Positions 11,932-12,410 of a DNA stretch of 12,410 nt are shown here, one piece after another. A model generated the notes under the pieces. The model saw nothing but the letters and a program-made list of their open reading frames with translations, was not told where the DNA came from and did not search any database. Within the stretch, counting starts at the first letter, position 1, and every line of letters begins with the position of its first letter. Source of the DNA: Acidobacteriaceae bacterium UBA1307 (lineage in GTDB: Bacteria; Acidobacteriota; Terriglobia; Terriglobales; Acidobacteriaceae); the NCBI GenBank assembly GCA_002307235.1, contig DBTV01000010.1:381-12790 (forward strand), given 5' to 3'. Position numbers and translations under genes: made by a program.

Positions 11932-12410
11932 TCAGGCAAGCCTGAATTCGTTGATGGTCTTGTCCAGATCGTGCGCCAGATGCGCCAGTTCCTTGAGCCT
12001 GGCCGAGATGCCTTCGGCCCCCAGGGCGCTCTCGGTCGAGAGGTGCGAGATTTCTCCCGCCGACGCGGCAATCTCGCGCGAGGCCGAGGTCTGTTCCGTC
12101 GTCGCCGTCGCAATCAGATGAATCTGCTGGTCCACCAGCTTGGACGCAGAGATGATCTCGCTCAGATTGTGATAGGCCTTTTCCGTTTCCGACTGGCCGC
12201 TTTCCACCGATTCGCGATTGTTCTGCACGACCTCCAATGTGGAGCGCGTCTCCTGCTGAATGGTGCGAATGGTTCCGGCAATCTCTTCGGTGGCGCTGTT
12301 GGTGCGCTCGGCCAGCCGGCGAACCTCCCCGGCAACCACGGCAAAGCCACGACCATGCTCACCGGCGCGCGCGGCCTCAATGGCAGCGTTCAGCGCCAGC
12401 AGGTTGGTCT
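11932..12410 (-). CDS. Methyl-accepting chemotaxis protein, C-terminal signalling domain, cut by window edge
   Basis: The visible C-terminal 158 residues begin TNLLALNAAIEAARAGE and continue GRGFAVVAGEVRRLAERT, the hairpin tip that binds CheA and CheW and is the best conserved part of all chemoreceptors. After it the antiparallel coiled coil descends (TEEIAGTIRTIQQET, then QIHLIATATTEQTSASREIA), with Gln/Glu-rich stretches that could be methylation sites, and ends in NEFRLA. There is no C-terminal CheR/CheB-tethering pentapeptide. The sensory and membrane portions lie beyond position 12410. The stop is TGA at 11934-11932. It is convergent with the VWFA-related gene. What it senses cannot be judged from this part. 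Confidence 0.95.
   Translation of the reverse strand, partial: TNLLALNAAIEAARAGEHGRGFAVVAGEVRRLAERTNSATEEIAGTIRTIQQETRSTLEVVQNNRESVESGQSETEKAYHNLSEIISASKLVDQQIHLIATATTEQTSASREIAASAGEISHLSTESALGAEGISARLKELAHLAHDLDKTINEFRLA

Noticed and set aside
1..12410. Mobile element, phage, CRISPR or defence system
   Set aside because: No transposase, integrase, Cas, restriction or toxin-antitoxin proteins and no regularly spaced direct repeats were found; the palindromic elements are short and carry no gene.

Overview
The window is GC-rich DNA most consistent with an acidobacterium (class Terriglobia or similar). The grounds are a secreted protein of the VWFA-related Acidobacterial type (397 aa, 10690-11883), a System I cytochrome c maturation cluster with a variant CcmE, and dispersed palindromic elements of a kind I recall from that phylum. 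No transposase, integrase, phage gene, tRNA, rRNA or CRISPR array was seen. The taxonomy is inferred.

Layout. (1) 1-700, minus: N-terminal half of S-adenosylhomocysteine hydrolase (ahcY), cut by the window edge. (2) 1038-3173, plus: exported M28/glutamate-carboxypeptidase-II-like zinc peptidase. (3) 3174-3651: a long non-coding stretch with a structured RNA candidate that contains mutually exclusive helices, followed by a 33-aa single-membrane-segment protein. (4) 3860-7552, plus: cytochrome c maturation genes in the order ccmE, ccmA, ybaK-like deacylase, ccmB, two RNA candidates, ccmC, ccmD. CcmA/B/C/D form the haem-handling ABC complex and CcmE is the periplasmic haem chaperone; here CcmE carries CxxxY instead of HxxxY. 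ccmF and ccmH are not in the window. (5) 7568-7623: bipartite palindromic repeat. (6) 7753-8619, minus: FkbM-type methyltransferase. (7) 8712-8948: an inverted repeat, a sigma-54-like promoter and a 32-aa membrane peptide related to the 33-aa one. (8) 9114-10304: beta-propeller lipoprotein, then a strong terminator. (9) 10447-10594: two more copies of the palindromic element, in opposite orientations. (10) 10690-11883: VWFA-related secreted protein. (11) 11932-12410, minus: signalling end of a methyl-accepting chemotaxis protein, cut by the window edge.

Most notable observations: (a) between ccmB and ccmC, a short RNA with a near-consensus promoter and strong terminator has a 5' end complementary over 22 nt to the apical part of a 6S-like structured RNA immediately upstream, with complementary hairpin loops; (b) the two tiny membrane peptides share an LPAIxA core, one behind a structured leader and one behind a sigma-54-type promoter; (c) the switch-like leader at 3376-3569; (d) a translationally coupled tRNA-editing-type gene inside the ccm operon next to a Cys-type CcmE. 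All pairings were read by eye; no folding or database search was run.
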